A stretch of DNA of 64,000 bases, from the NCBI GenBank assembly GCA_020736575.1, contig JAGPYM010000004.1:2356001-2420000 (forward strand), in the 5' to 3' direction. Origin of the DNA: Thelonectria olida. Its lineage: Eukaryota; Ascomycota; Sordariomycetes; Hypocreales; Nectriaceae. Of this stretch, positions 46,409 to 57,800 are shown one piece after another; positions within the stretch are counted from its first letter, which is position 1; the number at the start of each line of letters is the position of its first letter. The notes beneath the pieces were generated by a model. The model was not told where the DNA came from and did not search any database. It saw only the letters and a list, made by a program, of their open reading frames with translations. A program made the translations under genes and the position numbers.

Positions 46409-49184
46409 CTATTTCTTGCCCTTCCGCGGCGCCCGCGCATTCTTGGCCATCTTGCGCTCCTTTTCCTTCCGGGCCTTGCGGATGTCCTCGGCGCCCTTGA
46501 GCTCCTTCTTGTTGCCCATGCCGTCCCGGAAGCGGCCGACGCGCTTCTCGCGGGCCTCGGCGACGCGCTTCTTGCGCACGTGGTAGTCGTCGCGGAACTT
46601 GTCGGCCTCCTTGGGCGCCCTCTCCTGCTTGTGCTTGTAGCGGACGCCAGAGGGGAGCTGGGGTGCGGCGGCGCCAAAGGCGGGCTTCTCTGCGGCGCCG
46701 ACGTGTGGGAGCTTGCCCATGCGGTTCGCGCGCTTCCACTTGTCGAAGCGGCCGGACTGGAAGCTGGCGGCGATTTTGACGCCGCTCTCGCCGCGGATCA
46801 TCTTTGCGCCCTTGGAGCCGTCCTCGTCGTTGTCGCGGGAGACGTACTTCTTGGACTTTTTATCCCAGCGCATCTTAGAGCGGGACGGGAGACCAAAGGC
46901 CTTTGCGCCCTCCTCGTTGTTGAGGTCCATCGTCACGTCTCGGGCTGCTTCGACGAAGCTGGAGCCTGCCCCGCCAGAGTGGACGCCGTAGCCGCGCTCC
47001 TCGGCGGCGTTAATGGTTCGGGGTGTGTAGGACATGAAGACTTCTGCGTCTCGCCAGTTCGTTTGTCCCTTCTTGGCGTTGCCTGTGTTGGAAACGGTCA
47101 CCTCCAGATCATCGTCGTCCTCTTCCTCGTCGTCTGAGTTGTAGACGGCCTGTTGGCCGCTCGTCTCATCATCCTCCTCGTCAGAGTCAAGCTCCATCTT
47201 TGCGCCTGGCGTGTCATCAAGCCCGTCAAAGTCATCCTCCTCCTCTTCTTCCTCCTCGGCCTTTTGCTGTCTCCTAGGCGTGATCTTCTTTCGTATTTGC
47301 TTCATGACATCGCCTGCACCAGACGCCATCTTGTCTTTGTGACCGACTTCGAAAATGGTTTCTTGAGGTCTGAACCCGCTGATTCTTGCCAGCATATCTG
47401 CGCGGGCCTGTTCCATTCCATCGACATCTTCACCGAAAAGTGGGTGTAGTTGGGTCCAGCCCTGAGTCGCCACCAGCTCGCGTGCACGCTTCGCGCTCTG
47501 GCTCGCGGCTGAGTTTCTTGTCCTCAAGTAAAGCCGCTCAGCTTTGACGGCAACTCCTCTTAGTGAGTGAAGATCGACGCTCTCTTGAAGTGTCTTGTTG
47601 AACCATTCAACATTGATCTCGACGGAATCGCGCTTCAACGCTCCCACCACGACATCACCGGCAAATGATGGGTTGGTGTTCTCTTGGCCAATAACGAGCT
47701 TTTTTCCCAAAAACAATTGCAAATCCAACAAATATGGCGCATCACTCTCTCTCACAAGACTGTAGGCCCAACCTCGTTGACCAGCACGAGCTGTTCGACC
47801 AACACGATGGACGAATACCTTGGGCTGTGGCGGGAAGTCATAGTTGATCACGTTTGCCAGCACTGGGATATCGATACCTCGTGCAGCAACATCAGTAACC
47901 ACCAGTATGTTCGTCTTTCCCCTCCGGAAGTTCTCAACCTGAAGCCGTCGCGCGGTCTGGTCAAGAGAACCGTAGACGTAGGACACAGCAAATCCGGCTA
48001 GAATGAGCAAGTTTGCTAGGTATTCGACATGATGCTTTGTTGCCGTAAAGACAATTGTGGAGTGCTGTGTTGGCTTGTTTGGACCATCAGCTCCCCTTTT
48101 CCTCTTTTTGGACCCCTTTTCTTCGTCTTCCGCTTGTACTCCCTCGGGAAGTCCGACTGGCATCTTGATGACATCGTGAAGAATATGCAACAAGGAACCT
48201 TCTTTCTCGGCACTTTTGACGGAGAAGAAGGCACTCTCTAGGTCAGGGGATACCTTGGTCTCGGCATCAAGTCGCACCAAACTGGGGTCTTGCAAACCAG
48301 CTCGCGCAAACTCGACCAGAGATGCAGGAAGCGTTGCAGAGAAGAGCAAAGTCTGCCTTGATGGAGGCAGTGCGTGAAGAATCTCTGTCAATTGCTCGGC
48401 GAAACCCATTTCGAACAATCTGTCAGCCTCATCAAATACTACATACTGAACCGATGAGAGATCTAGAGACATCTCAACCTTCAGATGAAGGAATCGACCA
48501 GGCGTGGCAATGACAATATCTGGGTTGGCTGACATGTAGCCAAACTGCTCCTCCAAGCTGTCACCGCCGACGAGCAAGACGGCCTTGAGATCTGTTCCAC
48601 GTCCCAACTCCTTGACAACCTTGAGGGTCTGGATCGCAAGTTCTCGGGAAGGAGAAAGAATAATCGCACGCGTTCCGAATCGGGCGCTATGGGCACGCAG
48701 TCGTTCAATCATGGGGATAACGAAGGCGGCAGTTTTTCCTGAACCGGTTCTCGCCATGCCCACAACGTCTTTTCTGTCAAGGACGAGAGGAATCGTTTTT
48801 CGCTGAATTGGAGTCGGGACCGAGAATCCTTTTCGTGTGATGGCTTTGAGAAGATTGCCGCTCAGGCCTGCAGAGGGTTAGTATCGCGCTGCTTGGGAGT
48901 CTGCAGAACATACCCATCGCCTGGAAGCCACCGCCCTTCTTGACTGTCCTCCCCTTCAAGTTGGATGCCTTTCTGAAAGACGCCGCCTGCTGCAGGGCAA
49001 TGAAAGCCTCGTCACCGTCCTCGTTGCCAGGGTCCGGGCCGTTCAAGAGGCCATCAAAGTCGAAGTCGAGGCCTGAGGCACCTTCGTTGTCGCCATTGTT
49101 GCCGTCGCCGTCGCCATGATAGATGGAGTCGAAAATATCAGCTTCCCCGTCGGAAGGAGCTGGTGAAGCTCCGCGTCGAGGCAT
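46409..49184 (-). CDS. DBP10: ATP-dependent RNA helicase Dbp10
   Basis: 909-residue nucleolar DEAD-box helicase for 60S ribosomal subunit assembly. Exons on the minus strand are 49184-48914 and 48867-46409, joined as FQAM-GLSGNLL. Motifs in order are the Q motif (GFSVPTPIQ), I (ARTGSGKT, about 128-135), Ia (SPSRELA), GG, Ib (TPGR), II (DEAD, 236-239), III (SAT), IV ([13 protein letters not shown]), V (ARGIDIP) and VI ([10 protein letters not shown]). The acidic N-terminus and the long C-terminal region with acidic stretches, the [14 protein letters not shown] block and a basic lysine/arginine tail (RKGKK) are Dbp10-specific. Start is the first ATG of exon 1 (MPRRGASP). Divergent from the J-protein gene across 332 bp. 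Confidence 0.97.
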
Positions 49185-49516
49185 TGTGGCTGAGTCGACA
49201 GACAGCTGGATTTAAATGGCAGGTTTGTTAGCGATAGATGGTGAGAACCTCGAAACTGACCGCAGTGAAGCCAATTTTTTTTCTGGGGCCGTTGCCGTTA
49301 TCTTATCGGCAGGGTGGGGTCGCTAATGCCGACCTGGAGTGTTTGCCTGCCACCCAGTCAGTCGCAAGCGGCACGCCCGTGTGGCTGTTCTGATCTCAAA
49401 CACATTCAAACGACCACATTGAAATCTTCTTCTCTTCATCTTCCAGCATCCAAATTCGTTTCATTAGACGTCGGCTTCAGCGTATATATTGGCGATATAA
49501 GACGATAATCCCCAAG
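49185..49516. promoter_or_regulatory. Divergent promoter DBP10 / DNAJC8-type gene
   Basis: 332 bp between opposing ATGs. On the minus strand it holds a double GATA word, GCCGATAAGATAACGG (49295-49310), similar in its words to the inverted motif upstream of LIA1. A T-rich run precedes it. Confidence 0.45.
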
Positions 49517-50280
49517 ATGGCCAGCAAACCTTCAAAGGAGGACAAAGATGCCCTTGACTTTCTAGAGGCCGAGGCGAAGGAGTTTGACAAGGTTCGCATG
49601 CGACTGACAGTACGACAATTCGACCCCTACTTACCAGCTCTCTCTAGGATGCGGAAATTGATCGAATCCTGAAAGCGTTTCGCCTTGATGCGTAGGTACT
49701 CAATCGTTCAAACACATCTAATCTGGCGCCTAACAATCATCGTAGGTACGCGGTATTAGACCTTCAGCCCGGTGTCCCCGACTCCGACATCAAGATGGCC
49801 TATCGCAAGAAATCCCTTCTCATCCATCCCGACAAGACCAAGAACCCACAAGCCCCCGATGCGTTCGACAGGTTGAAGAAGGCGCAGACGGAACTAACGG
49901 ACGAGAAGCACCGCGAGCGCTTAGACGAGGCAATCGCCGATGCGCGCATGCTTCTCATCCGCGAGAACAAGTGGACAGTCGACAGCGAAGAACTCAAGAC
50001 GGAGGAATTCCGCAAGATGTGGCGCAACAAGGCTCGCGAGGTCCTCATCGACAACGAGCACCGCCGCCGTCGCCAGATGAAGGCCCAGATGCAGGAGGAG
50101 GGCCGCGAGCAACGCCGCACTGACGCCGAGACTGAAGAGCGCAAGCGCAAGCGCCAGCACGAGCAGGACTGGGAGGCCACAAGGGACACGCGCATCAACA
50201 GCTGGCGACAGTTCCAGAAGGGAAAGGGGGGCAGTGAGCCGGACAAGAAGAAGAAGAAGAAGCTCAAGCCCATCGGTTGA
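49517..50280 (+). CDS. spf31: DNAJC8/Spf31-type J-domain protein
   Basis: 217-residue J protein of the DNAJC8 type, found with spliceosomes in animals and fission yeast. Exons are 49517-49591, 49648-49691 and 49746-50280, total 654 nt. The J domain spans about residues 38-105, with the HPD tripeptide at 67-69 in LLIHPDKTKN. A long charged helix follows (EERKRKRQHEQDWEATRD) with the family box DTRINSWRQFQ, then a lysine-rich tail KKKKKKLKPIG. No G/F or zinc region, so it is not a DnaJ type I protein. Start is the first ATG, giving MASKPSKEDKDALDFLE as in the family. Confidence 0.9.
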
Positions 50281-50622
50281 AGACACGCGAAGGCACAAAA
50301 CCGGGCAAACTGGGTATAACCATGATACAGACGGACAAGCATATTTTGCTTGACTTCCAGAGACTCCGGACAGTCTGTGAGTTAAATAATGATGAATGAA
50401 ATGTTTTGACTCTAATCAAGGCAGGCAAGATGCCATTTCTTGGCCGCCGACCCTCACCCTCCAATGCACAACCAACATGGCTCCCTTGTTGAGCGGGTTA
50501 GTATTGTGTCGAACTGTGATGCGTGATGATATACCGTAACTTCCTGGATCTTACTCCCTTGTCCAGTTTCCCATCCTTCGTCTCTATGAGAGGACTTGCC
50601 AACTCCGCCATCCATCAAGCGC
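50281..50622. other. Spacer between J-protein gene and tRNA
   Basis: 342 bp with the 3' UTR of the J-protein gene. Nothing else seen. Confidence 0.6.
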
Positions 50623-50694
50623 GGTCGCGTGGCCCAATGGCAAGGCGTCTGACTACGAATCAGGAGATTCTGGGTTCGATCCCCAGCGTGATCT
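50623..50694 (+). tRNA. tRNA-Arg(ACG)
   Basis: 72-nt cloverleaf without intron. The acceptor stem GGTCGCG pairs with CGTGATC (two G-U pairs). The anticodon stem TCTGA/TCAGG encloses loop CTACGAA, so the anticodon is ACG (50655-50657), reading CGN arginine codons after A-to-I editing. The T arm CTGGG-TTCGATC-CCCAG is perfect. The A and B boxes are intact. The CCA end is not encoded, as usual in eukaryotes. Confidence 0.95.
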
Positions 50695-51068
50695 AGAAGT
50701 TATCTTTTTGCTGTCTTCGTAACTTTTTGTTGTTCGTCATTGTAGAGTGTGACAGATTCGGACGCTGTGATCTAGTTATGAAGGACCTGATCACACTGGA
50801 CTTTCACAGACTGCACAACCAGACTGACAAACTGATTTGAGAAGAGTGGCCTCCATTGAGCATTCAGCGCGCTTTTCTATGCTACAAATAGTATACAAGG
50901 AAGATCTGAAACTCTGGCAGATCTAGATTGGTAGTCAGACGCTGTCGTTGGCCCTCCACAGACGCCATATACATGAATAATATCAACCTTTTGAACACCA
51001 GCCAATGCGCTCCTCCCGCCCACCTCTAGTATGTCGGTTCCAATTATGATACAGGCCTGTCAGGACAA
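50695..51068. other. Spacer between tRNA-Arg and MDJ1 3' end
   Basis: 374 bp. Apart from the Pol III terminator I see only AT-rich 3' UTR-like sequence. Confidence 0.6.
50705..50709 (+). terminator. Pol III terminator (T5)
   Basis: Five T residues 10 nt after the tRNA-Arg 3' end. Confidence 0.8.
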
Positions 51069-52800
51069 TCAGGCAGAGCCCGATCCGGGTGTCTTCTTGT
51101 CGGAGTCTTTTTTCATTTCGCTTGATTTATCTTCGCTCTTGGGTTTTGTGCCATCCTTGGCGTCCCCGGATGTTTCCTTCTGATGGGCCGGGTTGTTGGT
51201 CAACGTATGCCACATTGACTTCAGAAAACCCTCGTTCTCGTGTGAACCGGCGTCAGAGCTAGTTGCAAGTTAACAACATGTTGTTGTAAGTTTAGACAAT
51301 AATGGTCCTTACTTTGCATCCCTCGAAGCAGAAGAGACGTTCATCACACGTTTGGCAGTGCTGTCACCCATCTCATCTGCGAGCATCTCTGCAATTGTTC
51401 GCTGGTTTGCGCTGAGGTACTTGGGCATGGCGACGCGGAACTCGACCCTCAGGTCGCCGGTGCCACCACGGTGGCCCAGTTTCTTCATGCCCATGCCGGT
51501 GAGAGTAATCTTATCTCCCGTGTTGGTGCCTGTTGTGACCTTGACGTTGACGGATCCGTCCAGAGTGGGAATCTTGACCTGGCCACCAAGAAGAGCAGTC
51601 GTCAGGGGAATGTTGGCGGTATACAGGATGTTGGACCCTTCTCGGCGGTATTTTGGGTCCTTGGCCACCCGGACAAAGACGTAAAGGTCGCCGTATTGGC
51701 TACGGACGTTGGGATCGGCAGAACGTCCAGTAACAGGAGCATCGCCAGCACCGTCCACCCGGAGACGCATACCATCCTCGATTCCGGCTGGGATATCGAC
51801 AGTGATGGACTTCTTTTCCCTCACCACGCCGTTTCCTGAGCAAGAGCGGCACTCTGAGCCCTTGGGGATGGTAGAGCCGGTTCCATCACAAGTTCCGCAA
51901 GTAGATGCCATCTGGAAACCTCCCTGCATGAAGTGCACGCGAGTTCCGGTACCATTGCATGCCGAGCAAGTGCCTCTCTTCGTTCCCGTCTTTAGGCCGC
52001 TGCCGGTACAGGTTCCGCAGGTTGACAAGGGTGTGATGTTAATTGTCTTCGCAGTGCCCTTCGCAGCCTCCATGAAGGTGATGCTGGCTTGAACCTCAAT
52101 GTTGTCGCCAACCAAGGTCTCTTGCTGGAAGGGGTTTGCTCGCGCTCCTCCTCGGCGGCCTTGTTGTCCGGCAAAGGCCGAGAAGATGTCTTCGAAGTTG
52201 ATGCCGCCGCCAAATCCCCCGCCGAATCCCCCCTGACCGCCGAAAGGATTGCCAGCACCGAAGCCACCGCCGAAGCCACTGCCGAAGCCGGCACCGCCGA
52301 ACGGTCCTCCTCCGGGAGCTCCCCCGCTAGGATCGAATCCAGCAGCGCCGAATTGGTCATATTGCTCACGCTTCGAAGGGTCGGATAGAATCTCATAGGC
52401 AGACTGGATATCTGCAAACTTCTCCTTTGCATTCTCGTCCTTGTTCGTATCGGGGTGGTATTTCTTGGCTAGGCCGTAGTAGGCTTTCTTGATTTCGGCC
52501 GCACTCGCCTTCTTGCCGACTCCGAGTGCTTGATAAGGGTCTTTCTGGGCGAGAGAATTCGTCGTGTGGAATAACTATTACTAATCAGAGTCTCATTCAA
52601 CTTCAGTTCCAACGGGCTCGACTCACTCGTTTGGAAGACGGAGCCTTGACATCTCTCCTCAGCGTCGGTCGATCAAGGCGGGATGCCACAGTATGTAGTT
52701 GCGCTCCTTTGCTTAAGCATTGGAGTTTGGAGCCGCAGAAATGGCTTTGCGCCAGGACTCGCACGGGGGCCGCGGCCTTTGTCAGAAGACTAGTATTCAT
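51069..52800 (-). CDS. MDJ1: Mitochondrial DnaJ homologue Mdj1
   Basis: 541-residue type I J protein, co-chaperone of mitochondrial Hsp70 Ssc1. Exons on the minus strand are 52800-52627, 52574-51313 and 51258-51069, total 1626 nt. Exon 1 is a 58-residue basic presequence with no acidic residue in its first 45 positions, fitting mitochondrial import. The J domain is at about 70-132 with HPD at 98-100 ([10 protein letters not shown]). A G/F-rich stretch follows, then four zinc repeats ([32 protein letters not shown]) and the substrate-binding domains. The last exon adds the Mdj1-type [15 protein letters not shown] and a lysine-rich tail; an ORF-only call would end at RDAK. Start is the first ATG of exon 1, since the frame further upstream has no ATG. 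Confidence 0.95.
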
Positions 52801-54210
52801 CTTGAGATGCAGCGATTCATTTGATCTAACACAGGGCAGAAAAGAGAAACACGAGCGAAGAGGATATGGAGTCACCAACCGAATAGTTCTCCTAGTTCAC
52901 TAGAAATTCTTCGAAATTCCGAGATGGCTCTGAACTTTTCCAGCCGGGCTTAAGCCGAGGAATTAATTGATGTCTGAGGCACCAAGGTTGCGTCATTCGG
53001 CCGACGCCGGCAGCTTGGATTGAACCAAACGGCTTTCAGCGGCCCCTAATTGGCTGTAGCCGTGGATGAGAGAAACAAATTTAAGATGCCGATTCAAAGC
53101 CGAAGCGTGGGATCGTAGACAACTTTACAATGTTGACCTGGCTAACATACCTCTAGGTACTAGAATGGCTCTTTCAGAATACGCATGATTTAATTCAGGG
53201 CAGAATCAAGAGTGAGGCGCTGCCATAAACTCACCATCTAAGGTTCCTGAAGCCGCATGTATCTTATGCCGAGAGTATCCCGAGGCAACCGAGCTGAGCT
53301 CCAATTCTTGCGGAGGGGGAGAGACAACGGTTTCGCAGGAGACAGCGGAATCTGTGAAGCCGCATGGTAAGTAATGGATAAAGAGCAGTCTTAGTTCAGA
53401 GCCAAATTTCCGTGTTGAGCCCACTGATATGTGTGGTTTGCGAGATTCTTAAGCATGTCAACCCAAAGCATGTCAACCCAAAAGCATGTCAACCCATCCC
53501 ATGTCATGTCACCCACTTCTGTGCCCTCGCGCAAAAATGCGTAAACCAATCCGCAAGGGCGGATGTGATGACCTCACACCTCGCTATCCTCGTGCAGTCG
53601 GGGCGATATCTTCTGTCATCACACCATGTTTCCACTCCTTTCCAATGTCCTAAAGATCGCGCGCGCGCGGCAGTGAGGCGGACAATTCTTTAGGATTATC
53701 CTTGGGGGACGTTTGTAGGACACGAAGGACCCGGGCTCTCCGCTCCGAACATAGGATGCCATGACACACGAAGTATCGTGACTTGCTGGAGCTCAGCCAA
53801 GGAGCTTCGAGCCCCACCTGACAGCTTTTAGTACTTTGTCTACGAGGAGTCAGAAAGGGTGTTCCAAGTTCTACGTGACGTATGTAGGGTCGATGTCAAA
53901 TAGATCATTAAGCACCAGAGGAAATGAGTCAGGGTTGGGGTTTGGAGCCAAAGGTCAGCGTAGAGAAAACAAGGTCTGAAGAGGCTATTCCTCAACTCAG
54001 GCGTGGTATATTGCAAATTGAACCAGTAACCCTAATCTATCCGTATCATGCAAGACCGATGTAAAAACATGCCTGTGTGAAGGCCTGGCTGGCTGGCTGT
54101 TCCTGATGCAGCACCCAAACGCTATGCGCAACGCCAAAACTCCATCCAATGTAATAATTCATTCCGTTTCTTGTACCTTTCCCTATACCTTGAACCTGTA
54201 CCTTGTATCC
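52801..54210. other. Region between MDJ1 5' end and SAP30-type 3' end
   Basis: 1.4 kb. Holds the MDJ1 promoter and three tandem copies of a 15-16 bp repeat (53451-53496). No gene recognised. Confidence 0.6.
53451..53496. repeat. Threefold AAGCATGTCAACCC tandem repeat
   Basis: Copies begin at 53451, 53466 and 53482 (period 15-16 bp), followed by the related words CATCCCATGTCATGTCACCC. Noncoding, about 650 bp upstream of MDJ1. Confidence 0.9.
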
Positions 54211-54848
54211 TTACTTCGTGACCGTGTAGCCCTTGGAAACACGCATGGGATCGTGATGAATCTTGTAGATGAAGTCGACAATCACGTCGTTTTCTTGGAC
54301 CCCCATGCCGTTGAAGTGTTTGCGCGCCGCGAGCGAGAGGTCATTCTTGCTCTGGCGGCGGGCTTGTCGTTTGCGGACCATCGTGGGCGAGTACAGGCCG
54401 ATGCCGTTGCTCTGTGACAGGATCCATTGTCGGTAAGGGTTGGAGAAGGAGGTCGGCGTGTTTAGGCGGTGCTCGCGGCGGTAGGCGTGCAGGACCTTTC
54501 GGTCGAAGGTGGACCATTGCACCTATTGAAGACAATAGAGTCAGCGACATGAAGCAAGGAATACATGGTGTGGGCAAGGTGAGGAAGCGTTGGTGGAGGG
54601 GTCATGAGACCTCAACGAAGGATGGGAACAGGAGAGGGGGGACGAACACTTGGAGGAGTAGGCTCCGGCGGCGGGGGAAGAGCTACAGCAGAAGCGTTGG
54701 TGACTTCTCGAAGATGAGAATGGCTATTCTGGCTTGCGCCGCGGCGCATTTTCGTCGAGGAGTGGCCATTGCCATTCTTCTCCTTGCCGTGGTGAGCGTC
54801 CGACTTGGAATCGTCGTGGTCTTTGCGGGAGGATTTTGCTGGCGGCAT
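54211..54848 (-). CDS. SAP30-type Sin3-binding domain protein
   Basis: 170-residue protein. Exons on the minus strand are 54848-54648 and 54522-54211, total 513 nt. The donor is GTTCGT and the acceptor AATAG; the join reads PTPPS-VQWSTFDRKVL. The N-terminal 67 residues are low-complexity, charged and probably disordered. The C-terminal part (VLHAYRREHRLNTPTSF, SPTMVRKRQARRQSK, AARKHFNGMGVQENDVIVDF) matches the SAP30 Sin3-binding family, whose members anchor Rpd3-type histone deacetylase complexes. The zinc-finger half of animal SAP30 is absent, as in other fungal members I know. The frame upstream of 54848 has no ATG, which sets the start. Exact complex membership is inferred. Confidence 0.82.
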
Positions 54849-57800
54849 GACGGAGGAGAATGGGACGAAGGGGGGAGTAGTGGAGGTTGCAGTTGTGGTT
54901 GCAAATACGGGACTCGAGGCGAGAGATTGTTTGAAGATTGAGAGTCGCAAACGAGAAAAAGGCGGTTACATGATCTGGGGCGTGAGAATCGTGTGAGTGG
55001 GAGGAGAAGGGAGAGGAGGAGGACCAGCAGATTCGTCGACCGGCGTCGGGGACAAGGAACATGGGCGCTTCAATTTTCTGGTGGAGGGACCTGTCTGCAC
55101 GCACAATTGCTGCGAAAAAGAATGCGCCTTGCCCGTCGTCAAACGTCACCGCACCGACAGGTAGGCTGGGGTGTCTGTTTAGATGCTAGGTACCTTTCGC
55201 CTATAAACTTGCTGCTGATGACATCCGGGCATAACCTGGAAAATAGGTGCCAATTCGGTAATGTGTGTGAGCGCGCTGGGAGAAGGGAAAAAGGCGGGGC
55301 CGCCTCGTGCCATTCTAGACCCTCTCTCTCTGTCTCGTGAGCCATCACTTTACTTCGACCTGCCCCTTGTTACCGCCCGGCCGGACCGCTGGTTTTTCCA
55401 AGCCCTGGACGAGGATCTCAACTCGAAGCATTAGAAAACACCCAGTTGCTGGAGTCGAGAAACTACCCTCCCAGCACAGTGGTTCAACGCCATTCGATCA
55501 AACCATGACGCTGTAAAGCCACCAAAAGGCTGTTTTTTTTCTGGAGATCAGAATTGGAGCAAATGCGGTAATCCCGTTTCCTGTTCCTGGCGAAGGCGTT
55601 AGAGCTCGGCCGGCACTCAAATCCTGTTCCGGCAGGGTCCCAGGGTTTTCTTCTGACTGCTTCCCCTGAGGGGAAACGTGACGTCGAATGATGACAGGAC
55701 AAATGTGCGCTTGTGCGTGCAGGAGAGACGTCAAGAATGCAGGTCGCGAAGACACATGAGAAGAGAGGCAAGCAAGAGGGGAAATGCGTCGCGGGGGTGG
55801 AGGCGCACAATGTGCAAACCAGTGTCTCGTTGCAGCAGTCTCGACTCTCTTGCTGACAGAATCGCTCCCCCAGCCTCTTTCCAGCACTTCCGACTGGCCA
55901 TGAACTGATACGATGAGAAGGAAGGTTTGCAGCGGGTTTGCTTTTTCCACGCACCTCCCTCATCAAGTACCGAGGAGAAAGCAAAGGAGAAGAGTTGCAA
56001 TGCATGAAGTCCTTCCCACGGCGCCATCGTCATCGTCGTACGTACGAGCGCCAGTCCCCGAGCCGAGAGCGGGATGCGGGGAGTTTGTTGGCCATTGAGA
56101 GGAGACGTCTCTCGCATGACCGACCAACCGCGGAGTTGCATGCATTAGCTGGATGTAGAGGGTATTCTCAGCTCATCACAACTCTCAACAGATGCGGAGT
56201 TTCAATCCTGAGTCCGAAGGTCCGGGAGGGTCCGGAGGGAGAAAACAGAAAGTATGGTAAGTGGAGGACCCAATGGTCAAGCCGTGCGTCGTGTCTCCCA
56301 TTTTCCGTGTCCTCCGCTTTCTCCAGGATTGCAAATTCGTGTTTTGCACGCGAGAAGCAGCCACATTTCTTGCCTCGAATATCACATTTGCATCATCCCA
56401 GCATGCAGTGTGGATCCCCCAGAAAGTGACCCCCACGATCCGTCCCCACGCGCTGGCAACAGGAGGTGGGCCGCAGTCGTGGGATGCAAATGCACCCAAA
56501 CACATCTGTATCGAGATCCCAGGAAGCTGAAAAGCCTCAAACAACGAGCTTGCCAGCGCACCACAACATCGCATCGACGCATCTCGTCCCTCGGCAAGAC
56601 CCTTCCCTCTCAGATGATCAGCCCGAGCATCCTGGTCAGTCGATGCAGACCCCAAGTTTTTGCTTCTTCATTTGCCTCATTCCTCTTCGGCCGACCTCGC
56701 AGGGGGGAAGTTAGCGGTTCACTGGCGCAAAGTCGTTCTCATCTAGTTCAACACAAGTGGCTTTCAAGAATTGCTTCTGCAAGCCATTGTCTCAGCAAAT
56801 CATGAGGCTGAGACTGACAATCACCTGATAGGGGCTCGACAATTCCTGTGCCCAAACTCCACAGCCAAAACAGGTGGTAGTGGACCATTTGACCTCTTTC
56901 CTAATCCACTCCATCGAATCGAATTACAAGGCTGCACGTTGGACCGGACGATGACATGTTTAGCACAACTAAGGCCAATCGAGGGGAGAGGAAACAGGAC
57001 TAGCATCGTATGGCCTCAGGCTTGATGCCTGAAAAATACCCTCAGAGCCATCCAACCCAAGGCGCTACTGCGCTACTCCCGCTAGATCTGCGCGGGTTTG
57101 GGCACATGGGTCAGGCTTTCGGGATAATTGGGATATGGGCCTCTGTCTCGATGATTGGGCAAGAGGGAGATCATTCAGGAGTTGACTAGTCGTCATTCTC
57201 AGCCCGTCTCAAAGTTGAGGCTCTCCCCATGCACCTAGTCTACGAAGAAGAAGAAAAACCAAGAGGGCTTGCTTGCCCTCGTGTTGATTCATGCATCAAG
57301 GGGTGACGGAGAAGTTGGAGCCGCGCTCATCTCACGTCACGGGGCTTTCTCTCCGGGGGTGAGATGAGGGGAGAGATTGGTTGTGCCGTTCTGTTGGGAC
57401 AGCTTGCGAAGGCCGTTGCAAGCTGGTAAGCCATCCAAGCGAAGTAGCATGGGATGCTGTATGGCTTGGATCGAGGCTTGGTCTAGTGTCACACTCTAAG
57501 CCGACCCGAGAGAAGAGGTCGGTATCGACTGTCGAGCTGGGTTATTAGCTGAAGCATGGTACGTAAGGAGAATAGGTAGATACCCGGCGACGTCGTCCCG
57601 ATCCAAGATGTCAAGAGTTGATAGTATTTGTATTCGTATTTGTAGGCGCCACATCCATGAAACGAGACAACCTTCTCGCCAAGCTACCCCCAAAAATCAC
57701 AGTCTCCCGGCGGAAAAGCTGGCGTCGGCAGATAAGCGACAGTTGGGGAAGTGCCATTACTAATCCCTTCATAAATATCTGGACAAACGCATGGTCATAA

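Noticed and set aside
50600..52800. J-protein cluster (two DnaJ-type genes around a tRNA) as a functional unit
   Set aside because: One is nuclear spliceosomal and the other mitochondrial, with separate promoters and different subfamilies. Neighbourhood looks accidental.
56254..56805. 183-codon plus-strand frame in the gap before the C2H2 factor
   Set aside because: Overlaps a 156-codon frame on the other strand, has no family signature, and its residue mix looks like translated noncoding GC-rich DNA.
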